NCBI GenBank assembly: GCA_004173235.1
Contig: SEAC01000015.1
Span: forward strand, 434,001 to 498,000
Source of the DNA: Chitinophagaceae bacterium
GTDB lineage: Bacteria > Bacteroidota > Bacteroidia > Chitinophagales > Chitinophagaceae
DNA length: 64,000 nucleotides
Reading direction: 5' to 3'
A program made the translations under genes and the position numbers. The stretch's first letter is position 1, and the number at the start of each line of letters is the position of its first letter. Positions 46,848 through 54,821 of this stretch are shown here, one piece after another. The notes beneath the pieces were generated by a model. It was not told the DNA's origin, did not search any database, and saw nothing but the letters and a program-made list of their open reading frames with translations.

Positions 46848-47030
46848 ATGAGAAAGTACTTTTCCGAAAAGAATGCGCTGACCGTTGTGATGTGTATTTT
46901 TTGCTTCGTCATGATGTTTGTTGCATTTTTCGTGAAAGAGTCACTTTGGGAAGCGATCGCATTCGCGCTTGCTTTCAGCTTTGCCGTGGAAACCCTTTGT
47001 CATCGTACCCGTGAGAACCAACGTTCCTGA
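46848..47030 (+). CDS. Small two-helix membrane protein
   Basis: 60 residues: a charged N-terminus (MRKYFSEKN), two hydrophobic stretches (ALTVVMCIFCFVMMFVAFFV and WEAIAFALAFSFAVETL) and a basic tail (CHRTRENQRS). Not recognised. Support comes from an upstream -7 box, clean ends and a strong terminator 20 bp after the stop. Confidence 0.6.
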   Translation: MRKYFSEKNALTVVMCIFCFVMMFVAFFVKESLWEAIAFALAFSFAVETLCHRTRENQRS

Positions 47031-47050
47031 ACCCGATAAAAACTAATTGA

Positions 47051-47080
47051 AAAACCCCGGCAAGTTGCCGGGGTTTTTTT
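47051..47080 (+). terminator. Rho-independent terminator
   Basis: AAAACCCCGGCAA and its complement form a 13-bp inverted repeat (practical stem CCCCGG/CCGGGG with a 7-base loop), followed by T7. It ends the small membrane gene and can also serve the convergent lipoprotein gene. Confidence 0.9.
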
Positions 47081-47097
47081 ATGCGATCGTTTGAAGC

Positions 47098-47805
47098 TTA
47101 GTTCAGATGATAGTCTTCCAGCTCCTGCGCCACGCGGCTTTGCGGCCCGCCGGGCATGCCGAGGTCCGAATAGATGGCAATGACGCCCACGCCTTTTGCC
47201 GAATAAAAATGATAGCGCGCTACGATCCCGATGCCGCCGTAGGTCACCTCGAGGTATGAGTGGATCACTTTCTGGAACGTGGTTCCCAGGATATTCTTGC
47301 TGATGTTGGTCTCCAGCACCGTGCCTTGCGTGGTTGCCGGGAAGCCGTTCACGCTACCGGCGTTCGTGCTCCAGGTAGCGCCCATCACAGTATCGCGGAG
47401 ATACAGGTATTCCAGGCGTATGTTCGGCATCGCCACCAGCGCGAGGAAGCGGTAGTCGGTAGCATCGTGGGTGTAATAGGTAGTGTCCACTCCCGATGCA
47501 GCCGGCGAAAGTGCGATGGCCGTAAAGTTGCGACCATTGAAGGGAATGGTGCGGCTGCTGACTGTTTGTGTTTGGAAGTTCCCGCTCGTCGAATCCTTGA
47601 ATTTCCACCAGTTGCCCGTGGCGAGCGGAAGGTAGCTGGAGTCGGCTGTGGTGCCGCCGTTGTTTCCTCCGCCGCCTCCACCATTGTTGCCGCCGCTACC
47701 ACCGTTGGTCGGGGTGGGTGGAACGGCGTAGTCCACTTCACGTTGGCACGACTGAAGGCCTGCAATGAGGCACAGTGCAAGGAGCAGTTGGATCGGAAAA
47801 CGCAT
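47098..47805 (-). CDS. Lipoprotein of unknown function
   Basis: 235 residues with a lipobox (CLIAGLQSCQ, Cys at about residue 20). A Gly/Asn-rich flexible linker of about 30 residues follows (GGSGGNNGGGGGGNNGG), then a beta-rich domain starting SSYLPLATGNWWKFKDS, a motif common in Bacteroidota lipoproteins. No catalytic motif seen. ATG 47805 is the natural start of the signal peptide. Confidence 0.75.
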   Translation of the reverse strand: MRFPIQLLLALCLIAGLQSCQREVDYAVPPTPTNGGSGGNNGGGGGGNNGGTTADSSYLPLATGNWWKFKDSTSGNFQTQTVSSRTIPFNGRNFTAIALSPAASGVDTTYYTHDATDYRFLALVAMPNIRLEYLYLRDTVMGATWSTNAGSVNGFPATTQGTVLETNISKNILGTTFQKVIHSYLEVTYGGIGIVARYHFYSAKGVGVIAIYSDLGMPGGPQSRVAQELEDYHLN

Positions 47806-47832
47806 TAGCAAAAATAACAGGGTTTGCGGGAA

Positions 47833-48786
47833 TCAGTTGCGGAATTCCTGTGCGATCATCAGGCCGTAAATACCGCCATCGAGCACGCCGATGCCCAGTC
47901 GGGCGAAGGCGGTGTGGAGTATGTTGGCCCGGTGGCCGGGAGAGTTCATCAGGCCGCGGTGACAGATGAGCAACGTTTGCCCGAGGGCAAGGTTCTCCCC
48001 TGCCGTGGTAAAAGAAACGTGAGCCGTTTCCATGCGGTCGAACGGATCCTTCTTTTCGGGCGTGTAATGCGAGAAGTATCCGCGTGCAAACATATCGGCT
48101 GCGTGTGCGCGGGCCACTGCCATCATTTCAGGGTCGGTTCTAAGTGGCGGCAGGCCTGCGTTTGCGCGCTCTTCGTTCACCAGCTCGAGCATTCGGGCTT
48201 CGAGGTCGGGCCGCGGCTTTGCATTTTTTACTTTGAAATGAAGGGGCACCGTTTCGTTGTGATGCACCTCTGTGCCCACCCTCGTCATGCTATGACGAAT
48301 GGCCTCATCGAAGATCGGGGCAAGCCGGCGGTTGGCCCATTCGGCTTCGTTGGCAAGCATCCCGGCGATGTTGCTTTTCTGAGTGGCCGCCGAAAGCGTT
48401 TCAGAGATGGGCACGGTCATCAGCAGCCCGGCGATGAGCGTTGCATAAATGCCCCCATTGATTAGCCCCGGTAGCAATCCGAGCGCGCGGTTCGCAGGTC
48501 GTTCCTCGAAGGATCGGCAGTGCGACACTGCGCGCCCGATGGCCAGCGAAGCGAGCGCGCGCACGGCCAGTAGTATCAGGATAAAGGAAAGCGGCTGCAG
48601 CCACATGCTCCACGAAGGCACCCACACTTTCAGTACGCCCGCCAGCGCCGGGTAAAAGGCCCATGCGGCAATAAGGCCCAACGTCCAACCCAGCAGCTCG
48701 AGGAAGCCCGCAAGGAAGCCGCGCTGATAACCGGCCCAGGCCGATGCCGCCAAAACGAGCAGGAGCAGGATGTCTACAAGGTTCAT
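47833..48786 (-). CDS. CvpA-CAP domain fusion protein
   Basis: 317 residues. Residues 1-150 form a CvpA (colicin V production) membrane domain with four helices (NLVDILLLLVLAASAWAGYQRGFLAGFLELLGWTLGLIAAWAF). A linker follows, then a CAP/SCP domain from about 195 (RMLELVNEERANAGLPPLRTDPEMMAVARAHAADMFARGYFSHYTPE) with GENLALG and MNSPGHRANIL; His in YFSHYTP and HRAN fit the CAP cavity. Bacterial CAP proteins are exported, so the domain is probably periplasmic. ATG 48786 begins the CvpA domain. Confidence 0.88.
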   Translation of the reverse strand: MNLVDILLLLVLAASAWAGYQRGFLAGFLELLGWTLGLIAAWAFYPALAGVLKVWVPSWSMWLQPLSFILILLAVRALASLAIGRAVSHCRSFEERPANRALGLLPGLINGGIYATLIAGLLMTVPISETLSAATQKSNIAGMLANEAEWANRRLAPIFDEAIRHSMTRVGTEVHHNETVPLHFKVKNAKPRPDLEARMLELVNEERANAGLPPLRTDPEMMAVARAHAADMFARGYFSHYTPEKKDPFDRMETAHVSFTTAGENLALGQTLLICHRGLMNSPGHRANILHTAFARLGIGVLDGGIYGLMIAQEFRN

Positions 48787-48860
48787 AGGGTGATGCGTTA
48801 AAATAGAATGCCAGAAAAGAATGGGAACAACGAGCCGCAATCTGCTTTACTTTGCCCTCG

Positions 48861-49331
48861 ATGCGTCAAAGCGCCGGCATATTGCTGTACCGTACTTCTA
48901 CAGGTGCGCCAGAGTTCTTCCTGGTGCACCCTGGCGGACCCTTCTGGGCGGGCCGCGAGGAAGGCGCGTGGACCATACCGAAGGGCGAATTCACCGACGA
49001 AGAGCAGCCGCTTGCAGCTGCCCGCCGCGAGTTTTTTGAAGAAACCGGCGCGCGCATCGAAGGGGTTTTCGTGCCGCTCGGCACCGTAAAGCAAAAGGCC
49101 GGGAAGCTCGTGCACGCCTGGGCCTGCGAAGGCGATCTGGATGCAGGTGCCATTTCATCCAACACGTTTCGTACGCAATGGCCGCCGCGATCGGGCAAGT
49201 GGATCAGTGTTCCGGAAATCGACAAGGCCGGCTGGTTTGCCTACAACGAAGCGGCACGCCTCATCAACGCGGCGCAACGTGCCTTTCTCGATCTATTGCT
49301 TACCCATCTTCAAAAAGAGCGCAACGGGTGA
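48861..49331 (+). CDS. Nudix hydrolase
   Basis: 156 residues with a complete Nudix box, GEFTDEEQPLAAARREFFEETGA (GX5EX7REUXEEXGU), binding Mg2+ for cleavage of nucleoside-diphosphate-linked substrates. The start (RQSAGILLYRTSTGAPEFFLVHPGGPFW) resembles the diadenosine-polyphosphate or NUDT2-like branch. ATG 48861 is preferred; a -7-like TTACTTTG lies only 6 bp before it, which suggests a nearly leaderless mRNA. Its TGA overlaps the GTG of the next gene. Confidence 0.9.
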   Translation: MRQSAGILLYRTSTGAPEFFLVHPGGPFWAGREEGAWTIPKGEFTDEEQPLAAARREFFEETGARIEGVFVPLGTVKQKAGKLVHAWACEGDLDAGAISSNTFRTQWPPRSGKWISVPEIDKAGWFAYNEAARLINAAQRAFLDLLLTHLQKERNG

Positions 49332-50101
49332 GCGACGTTACCGTGCAAATTCTGTTGCTTTGCCTGGCCGCTTTTGCGGCGGGTTTCGTTGATGCCATCG
49401 TTGGCGGTGGTGGGCTCATTCAAACACCGGTGACCCTTGTGGTGCTTGGCGCCAACCCCGTGGCTTACGTGCTGGCAACGGTCAAGATCCCATCCTTCAG
49501 CGGCACGGCACTAGCGGCTCGCCAGTATGTGAAGCAGGTGCGCATCCGGTGGCCGTTGGCCGCGCTTAGCTGCGCCACGGCTTTCTTCGCTTCGTTCGGA
49601 GGCTCGCTCCTCTTGACGCGCGTAAGCAACAACTTCATCAAACCCGTGCTGCTGGTGGTGCTCGCGGCAGTGGCGGTGTATACCTTCATCCGCAAAGACT
49701 TCGGTCAACGGCCTGCACGGGACGTTCCTTTCCCGGTGCAGCTGCGTGCGGCATTCTTCAGCAGCCTCGTGCTCGGTTTGTATGATGGATTCATCGGTCC
49801 GGGCACGGGCTCGTTTCTGATCCTTGCTTTCATCATCCTTATCGGATTCGACTTCTTGCAGGCCTCGGCACACGCAAAGCTCACAAATCTTGCCACCAAC
49901 CTGGGGTCGATCACACTCTTCCTTTTGAAGGGAAAGATCCTTTGGATGTTTGCGCTGCCTATGGCCGCCTCCAACGCGTTGGGGGGATACCTGGGTGCCA
50001 AGCTCGCCATCGCGCGCGGCAACCGGTTCATCCGGATCTTCTTCCTCATCGTCGTAGCCGGAACGCTGCTTCGGTTCTGCTACGATGTATTTTGGAAATA
50101 G
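49328..50101 (+). CDS. TSUP (TauE/SafE) family anion transporter
   Basis: 257 residues with about eight helices. The N-terminal TSUP motif is GFVDAIVGGGGLIQTPVTLVVLG and the second-repeat motif is GLYDGFIGPGTGSFLILAFI, matching the YfcA branch. Start GTG 49328 overlaps the Nudix stop (GTGA), so translation is coupled; longer frames run back into the Nudix gene. Substrate unknown. It is only distantly similar to the sulfur-module exporter at 12721. Confidence 0.88.
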   Translation: MSDVTVQILLLCLAAFAAGFVDAIVGGGGLIQTPVTLVVLGANPVAYVLATVKIPSFSGTALAARQYVKQVRIRWPLAALSCATAFFASFGGSLLLTRVSNNFIKPVLLVVLAAVAVYTFIRKDFGQRPARDVPFPVQLRAAFFSSLVLGLYDGFIGPGTGSFLILAFIILIGFDFLQASAHAKLTNLATNLGSITLFLLKGKILWMFALPMAASNALGGYLGAKLAIARGNRFIRIFFLIVVAGTLLRFCYDVFWK

Positions 50102-50179
50102 CACAAAAATTTACCAAGTCTCTTTTGTTGCCTTCGTGCGCGGGCTTCACCTTTGCAGCAATTTTTTACCGACCAGAAA

Positions 50180-51079
50180 ATGATCAAACAACTGACCCCC
50201 GCCCTGCTCGCGCTTGCCCTGAGCGCCTGCAACGGCTCCTCCGAAGACAAGACGGCTTCGCCTGACACCGCAGCGAAAACGGCCACCACCGCGAAGCCCG
50301 ACAGCACAGGCGCGCCTGTGGACGGAAACCGCACCATCGCGGATGCGGCCACCATCATGGCCCGCAAGCAGGTGCCGGTGCTTTGCTACCACCATATTTA
50401 CGATGTGCCGAAAGCCACGCGCGAATACGATGTGACGGCCAACGATTTCCGCGCACAGCTGAAGATGCTGCACGACAGTGGCTATCACTCCATCCTCCCG
50501 GACCAGTATTACAACTACCTCGCTTTCGGCGACCCGCTGCCCGAAAAGCCGTTCATGCTAACGTTTGACGATACGGACGCGGAGCAGTTCACCATTGCAA
50601 AGCCGGCGATGGACAAATATGGCTTCAAGGGTGTTTATTTTATTATGACCATCTCGATTGGCCGTCCGCGCTACATGACAAAGGAGCAGATCCGGCAGCT
50701 CGCCGACGAGGGCCATGCCATTGAAAGCCATACCTGGCGCCACGATCGCGTGGACCGCTACCTCACCACACCGCACATCGATAAAGGCACCGGCAAGATG
50801 GTGGACAATGACTGGGACCTGCAGCTGGGCGTTCAGCGCAAGCGACTGGAAGACATTTCCGGAAAGCCGATCCACTACTTCGCTTATCCTTTCGGCATCT
50901 GGAGTAAGGAAGGCATCCCCGAGCTGAAGAAGCGCGACATCCGGATGGCATTCCAGCTTTCCACCAAGCGCGACTCCACCGAGCCGCTCCACACGGTACG
51001 GCGCATCATCGTACCCCCGCAGTGGACGCCGGAAGGCCTGCTCCGCGTGATGCGCAGCAGCTTCAACGGAACTCGATAG
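50180..51079 (+). CDS. Polysaccharide deacetylase lipoprotein
   Basis: 299 residues with a lipobox (LALALSACNG, Cys at about residue 17) and an Ala/Thr/Asp-rich linker. The NodB domain starts VPVLCYHHI; motif 1 is MLTFDDTD (catalytic Asp and metal Asp) and motif 2 is SHTWRHD with the metal histidines. FAYPFGIWS forms motif 3. It probably removes N-acetyl groups from a surface polysaccharide or peptidoglycan. ATG 50180 starts the signal peptide. A terminator follows at 51088. Confidence 0.9.
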   Translation: MIKQLTPALLALALSACNGSSEDKTASPDTAAKTATTAKPDSTGAPVDGNRTIADAATIMARKQVPVLCYHHIYDVPKATREYDVTANDFRAQLKMLHDSGYHSILPDQYYNYLAFGDPLPEKPFMLTFDDTDAEQFTIAKPAMDKYGFKGVYFIMTISIGRPRYMTKEQIRQLADEGHAIESHTWRHDRVDRYLTTPHIDKGTGKMVDNDWDLQLGVQRKRLEDISGKPIHYFAYPFGIWSKEGIPELKKRDIRMAFQLSTKRDSTEPLHTVRRIIVPPQWTPEGLLRVMRSSFNGTR

Positions 51080-51087
51080 AATAGGAA

Positions 51088-51122
51088 GGAGGCTGTTTCT
51101 AACGAGACAGCCTCTTTTTTTT
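51088..51122 (+). terminator. Rho-independent terminator of the deacetylase gene
   Basis: Stem AGGCTGTTTC/GAGACAGCCT with one G-T wobble and loop TAAC, then a T8 run. Confidence 0.9.
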
Positions 51123-51399
51123 GCGCCAAAGTACGGCCGCAGAAATCGCTCAGCCCGGAGTTCCGCTTTTTGTTCCCGTTGCTGCGCACACCGATGACGG
51201 GTACCGTTTTGGGTTAAGAAAGACGCGGCCGGGCAGCAATTCCACTGGTCAATCTGGCCGCGCCACTCCCTCTTGTCATGGTGCGTCGTCATCCCCGGCC
51301 GAAGTGCCGGGATCTATTTGCCAGGTCTTTTCGGGATAACGCTGGCCCGCAACCGACGAGCTGCCTCGCAGGTGGCATGTTTGTTTTGTCATCTTCTTT
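51123..51399. other. Intergenic region upstream of the small acidic protein
   Basis: No ORF of conserved appearance. It contains a hairpin at 51291-51313 (ATCCCCGGC paired with GCCGGGAT, one bulged C), a kind of palindrome often dispersed in genomes, and an AT-richer stretch (TTTGTTTTG at 51380-51388) that may hold a promoter for the gene at 51400. Confidence 0.45.
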
Positions 51400-51570
51400 A
51401 TGCAATTCGATCCAAAAGAGAAGGAGAAAGGGGAAACCGCACCTTCCGACGAGGTCGCCAACGCGCACGCCTCCGGCGATGGAGCTCTGGAGCGATCTGA
51501 GCCATCGCGCGAACCCACAGCCGGCGACGACGAGCTGCATGCCGAGGACCAGAATCACATTCCCTATTAA
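51400..51570 (+). CDS. Small acidic hypothetical protein (56 aa)
   Basis: An intact 56-codon ORF, MQFDPKEKEKGETAPSDEV ... QNHIPY, rich in Glu, Asp, Ala and Ser and probably disordered. It lacks a signal peptide. Coding is suggested by its position 11 bp before the next small gene and by its consistent composition. I do not recognise it. Confidence 0.5.
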   Translation: MQFDPKEKEKGETAPSDEVANAHASGDGALERSEPSREPTAGDDELHAEDQNHIPY

Positions 51571-51581
51571 ATCAATAAGCA

Positions 51582-51806
51582 ATGGAACATCTCTTCAAAA
51601 CGCAGTTGACGATCGACGGGCAATCACGGACCTACGACGTATTTTTCGCCGATGAAGATTATCACTTCAGGCCGCTTGATGGCAACGGCCCCGAGGTGCT
51701 CCTCCGGCGTGAAGAAGATACATGGCATCCGCGCACGCAACAGGACGAAGGTCTCACGCAAACCTGCATCGGCTTGCTCGACACCTATCTCCTCTCGCAG
51801 CACTGA
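51582..51806 (+). CDS. Small hypothetical protein (74 aa)
   Basis: 74 residues: an N-terminal strand pair (FKTQLTIDGQSRTYDVFFADEDYHFRPL) and a C-terminal helix (GLTQTCIGLLDTYLLSQ). It has no membrane helix or known motif. It follows the acidic protein gene with an 11-bp gap and is probably co-transcribed with it. Confidence 0.6.
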   Translation: MEHLFKTQLTIDGQSRTYDVFFADEDYHFRPLDGNGPEVLLRREEDTWHPRTQQDEGLTQTCIGLLDTYLLSQH

Positions 51807-52021
51807 TAGCGCGTTGGCGATCTCTTAACAGCTTGTTGCACCAGCGCTCCACACTTCCGCACTTTTTTCAGGCGCATTCCCCAACTTCACCAGCTCTTTT
51901 TTCAAACGGTTCGTTCAAAGCCTTGCAGAATGCGGCTTATGCGCCTCTACTCGTTGCGTTTTTTCCCACAGGATCGGAATGGAACAGTGTTTGGATTTAA
52001 ACAGGTATAAAACAAGTGATT

Positions 52022-52159
52022 ATGTTTCCTGTGTGGTTTTTCATATTGCTGATCGTAATGATCTCTTACCTTCTGTACATCACCCGCCCATCCGAGGAGT
52101 CCATCGCAGTGCTTGGTAGAAACCAGCTGCGCAAACTTCAATATTGGTTTCGGAAGTAA
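52022..52159 (+). CDS. Small single-pass membrane protein (45 aa)
   Basis: An intact 45-codon ORF with a strong N-terminal helix (FPVWFFILLIVMISYLLYI) and a basic tail (LRKLQYWFRK). Supported by the terminator at 52218 and by an AT-rich upstream region with the inverted repeat TGTTT/AAACA (51988-52003). Function unknown. Confidence 0.5.
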   Translation: MFPVWFFILLIVMISYLLYITRPSEESIAVLGRNQLRKLQYWFRK

Positions 52160-52217
52160 CGTTTTTTACGCGCGAGCGTCACTATAAACCAAGCTGGCTT
52201 TCGCCTGCAACCAACTA

Positions 52218-52248
52218 AAAAGCCCCTCGTTTCAGACGAGGGGCTTTT
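52218..52248. terminator. Bidirectional terminator
   Basis: A 13-bp perfect stem (core GCCCCTCGT/ACGAGGGGC) with a 5-base loop, A run before and T4 after. It lies between the 45-aa gene (plus) and the 52265 gene (minus). Its core resembles the terminator at 18406. Confidence 0.88.
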
Positions 52249-52264
52249 CATATCGTTTCCAATG

Positions 52265-52465
52265 CTAGTCGCGGCTACGTCCGCGCGACAAAGCAACCAG
52301 CAGGAGGATGAACACGGCGGCACCCACTACCCACACGATCGGGTTGGTGTACCACGCACTTTCGCTTTTGGTATTGATGTTTACATCCACGCTTTTGGTC
52401 GCGTCCTGTGCCCACGTCAGGGCCGATACCAGGGCGGCCATAACGGTAAATGAAATCTTCTTCAT
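52265..52465 (-). CDS. Small exported membrane protein (66 aa)
   Basis: 66 residues: a signal peptide (KKISFTVMAALVSALTWAQ), a short polar segment (DATKSVDVNINTKSESAWYTNP) and a C-terminal helix (IVWVVGAAVFILLLVAL) ending in a basic SRGRSRD anchor. The overall plan is common for small Bacteroidota envelope proteins of unknown role. ATG 52465 is set by the signal peptide. It lies downstream of yggS with a 42-bp gap. Confidence 0.7.
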   Translation of the reverse strand: MKKISFTVMAALVSALTWAQDATKSVDVNINTKSESAWYTNPIVWVVGAAVFILLLVALSRGRSRD

Positions 52466-52507
52466 GGTAAAAGGTTTACGGCACTGCTTCAAAAACGGTA
52501 CCACGGC

Positions 52508-53167
52508 TCAGTTGCGGCTGCCGAAAAGCAGCGAACCAATGCGCACCAGGTTGCTCCCGGCCTTTAAAGCCAGCATGTAATCACCGCTCATTCCCATCGA
52601 AAGAGTGTCAAAATCAGCGTGTTGCGGTTTCTGCCCGGCGTAAAGCTCGGCCAATCCTTCGAACTCGCCCGTCACCACATTTGGATCGCTGCTGAAGGAG
52701 GCCATCCCCATCAGCCCGCGAATGCGAACGCCGGGGAACGAACCGGTTTTGTGCGCCGTAAGGATTCCCTGCAGCTCCTCCGCGTCCAAACCGAACTTGC
52801 TTTCTTCGAGCGCGATGTGCACCTGCAGCAGTACGTCGATGGTGCGACCAAAGCGGGCAGCCTGCTTCGACACTTCACGCAGCAGCTTTTCACTGTCCAC
52901 GCCGTGTATGAGATGCACAAACGGCGCAATGTACTTGACTTTGTTGCTCTGAAGGTGTCCGATGAAATGCCAGCGGATGTCGGAAGGAAGTGCAGCCTGC
53001 TTTTCCACCAGCTCCTGCACATAGTTCTCACCAAAGTCGCGCTGCCCGAGATCATAAAGCGCCATAATATCTGCGGGCTGCTTGAGCTTCGAAACTGCAA
53101 CCAGGCGAACCTCCCTCGCATCCAGATCTGCTTTCAGCTTGCTATATGCATCAACATTTACCGGCAT
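52508..53167 (-). CDS. yggS: Pyridoxal phosphate homeostasis protein (YggS/PLPBP)
   Basis: A 219-residue alanine-racemase-like TIM-barrel protein that binds PLP and buffers vitamin B6 and amino-acid metabolism. The PLP Lys is in LVAVSKLK; other signatures are FGENYVQELVEK, WHFIGHLQSNK and the phosphate-binding C-terminus LSMGMSGDYMLALKAGSNLVRIGSLLFG. Length is typical. Directly upstream lies the hairpin repeat block 53190-53468. Confidence 0.94.
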   Translation of the reverse strand: MPVNVDAYSKLKADLDAREVRLVAVSKLKQPADIMALYDLGQRDFGENYVQELVEKQAALPSDIRWHFIGHLQSNKVKYIAPFVHLIHGVDSEKLLREVSKQAARFGRTIDVLLQVHIALEESKFGLDAEELQGILTAHKTGSFPGVRIRGLMGMASFSSDPNVVTGEFEGLAELYAGQKPQHADFDTLSMGMSGDYMLALKAGSNLVRIGSLLFGSRN

Positions 53168-53189
53168 AGCGCAAAATTACGCCGTACAG

Positions 53190-53468
53190 ACGCACTATGT
53201 GCGTCTCCCATGCAGCATGGCATTTAACGCACTATGTGCGTCTCCCATGCAGCATGGCTTTTAACGCACTATGTGCGTCTCCCATGCGCAGCATGGCATT
53301 CAACGCACTATGTGCGTCTCCCATGCAGCATGGCATTTAACGCACTATGTGCGTCTCCCATGCAGCATGGCTTTTAACGCACTAGGTGCGTCTCCCATGC
53401 GCAGCATGGCATTCAACGCACTGCGTGCGGGTGCGCACTGCGTGCGGAGACGCACATGGTGCGTCTCT
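53190..53468. repeat. Tandem hairpin repeat with 113-bp higher-order period
   Basis: Units start at 53190, 53227, 53264, 53303, 53340, 53377 and 53416, giving lengths 37, 37, 39, 37, 37, 39. Each full unit holds two palindromes: GACGCAC-TAT-GTGCGTC and CCATGC-A-GCATGG (the 39-bp units have an extra GC). The pattern of small differences repeats every third unit, so a 113-bp block was duplicated. The last unit is degenerate and ends in GAGACGCACATGGTGCGTCTC, whose end forms part of the stop codon of the gene at 53467. Confidence 0.92.
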
Positions 53469-54624
53469 ACCGCAAAATGCTGCGGCTGATCACGATGCGC
53501 TGCACTTCGCTGGTGCCTTCGTATATCTGCGTGATCTTGGCGTCGCGCATGAGGCGTTCCACGTGGTATTCTTTTACAAAACCATAGCCACCATGGATCT
53601 GCACGGCTTCTACGGTCGTCCACATGGCGGTTTCCGAAGAAAACACCTTCGCCATCGAGGAACTCAAAGTGTAGTCCTGCTTTGCATCTTTGTCGAGCGC
53701 GGCGCGGAAGCAAAGGAGGCGCGATGCTTCGATGCGCGTGGCCATGTCGGCGAGCTTGAAAGCAATGGCCTGGTGGTTGGCGATCTCGGTGCCGAATGCC
53801 TTGCGTTCTTTTGAATATTTCAGCGAGAGCTCGTATGCGCCCGAAGCGATGCCCAGGGCTTGCGAAGCAATACCGATGCGTCCGCCGGCAAGAGTTTTCA
53901 TCGCGAAGGAGAAACCGAAGCCATCGGCGCCGATGCGGTTTTCCTTGGGAACTTTTACGTCGTTGAAAAGGATGGTATGCGTGTCGGAAGCGCGGATGCC
54001 GAGCTTATTTTCTTTTGCAGCGACTACTACACCCGGTGAGTCTTTTTCCACGATCAGAACGTTGATGCCGCGCGAGCCTTTGGAAGGATCCGTTTGTGCA
54101 ATGACGAGGTATACCGAAGCGGAGCCGCCGTTGGTGATCCAGTTTTTGGTTCCGTTGAGCAGGTAGTGATCGCCCATGTCTTCGGCGGTGGTACGTTGCG
54201 AAGTGGCGTCAGAGCCGGCTTCGGGCTCCGAAAGCAGGAAGGCGCCGATGTAAAGCTGGCCATCTTTCTTGCCTTGTGCCAGGGGCGTCAGGTATTTGCG
54301 CTTTTGTTCTTCGCTGCCGTAGGCTTCCAGTCCATAGCACACCAGCGAGTTGTTGACGCTCATGCCCACGCTTACCGACGAATCGACCTTGCTGATCTCC
54401 TCCATCGCAAGCACATAGCTCACGGTGTCCAGACCAGCGCCGCCATACTCGGGGCTCACCATCATTCCGAGAAAACCGAGGTCGGCGAGCTTTTCCATCT
54501 GCTCGCGGGGGTATTGCATCTTTTCGTCGCGCTCAATTACTCCGGGCAGGCATTCGTTCTGCGCGAAGTCGCGCGCCGCCTGCTGGATCATTAGCTGTTC
54601 TTCACTGAGTTGGAAGTTCATCAT
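53467..54624 (-). CDS. Acyl-CoA dehydrogenase
   Basis: A 385-residue FAD enzyme for the first step of fatty-acid or branched-chain acyl-CoA oxidation. Motifs include the FAD/substrate region LSEPEAGSDATSQRTTA, WITNGGSASVYLVIAQTD, and the C-terminal block YGFVKEYHVERLMRDAKITQIYEGTSEVQRIVISR, where the Glu in YEGTSE is the catalytic base of short-chain enzymes. ATG 54624 or 54621 is chosen; the longer frame runs through the heptamer array at 54651. Confidence 0.93.
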   Translation of the reverse strand: MMNFQLSEEQLMIQQAARDFAQNECLPGVIERDEKMQYPREQMEKLADLGFLGMMVSPEYGGAGLDTVSYVLAMEEISKVDSSVSVGMSVNNSLVCYGLEAYGSEEQKRKYLTPLAQGKKDGQLYIGAFLLSEPEAGSDATSQRTTAEDMGDHYLLNGTKNWITNGGSASVYLVIAQTDPSKGSRGINVLIVEKDSPGVVVAAKENKLGIRASDTHTILFNDVKVPKENRIGADGFGFSFAMKTLAGGRIGIASQALGIASGAYELSLKYSKERKAFGTEIANHQAIAFKLADMATRIEASRLLCFRAALDKDAKQDYTLSSSMAKVFSSETAMWTTVEAVQIHGGYGFVKEYHVERLMRDAKITQIYEGTSEVQRIVISRSILR

Positions 54625-54650
54625 AGCAAGAATTGTGGCGCAAATATACT

Positions 54651-54678
54651 CGGCAATCCGCAATCGGGAATCGGCAAG
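54651..54678. repeat. Heptamer array upstream of acyl-CoA dehydrogenase
   Basis: Four period-7 words of the type CGGCAAT/CGGGAAT, touching the left end of dispersed element copy C. Confidence 0.8.
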
Positions 54679-54821
54679 AGAAAGAACGCGTATGCGCCTT
54701 TGGCGCATACGCAGATTATTATGATTGGTCTTGATTTGCTAACGCCCGCAATGCTATCTGCGTTGATCTTAAGAATCATAAAACTCTGGAGCCTGTCCCG
54801 CCACTGCGGGGTTCTTTCTCT
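54677..54821 (-). repeat. Dispersed intergenic element, copy C (inverted)
   Basis: 145 bp. Its reverse complement aligns with copy A through the left end, the CCCGC-AGTG-GCGGG hairpin, ACAGGCTCCAGA and GTTAGCAAATCA. The other hairpin is GCGTATGCGCC/GGCGCATACGC, a sequence not shared with A or B. The right end in window coordinates forms part of the TAG stop of the gene at 54820. Confidence 0.9.

Noticed and set aside
52619..53227. A plus-strand open frame opposite yggS
   Set aside because: YggS on the minus strand is complete and conserved; this frame runs on into the hairpin repeats.
53190..53468. Possible CRISPR array
   Set aside because: Units are contiguous with no unique spacers, each unit contains two palindromes, and no cas genes are present.
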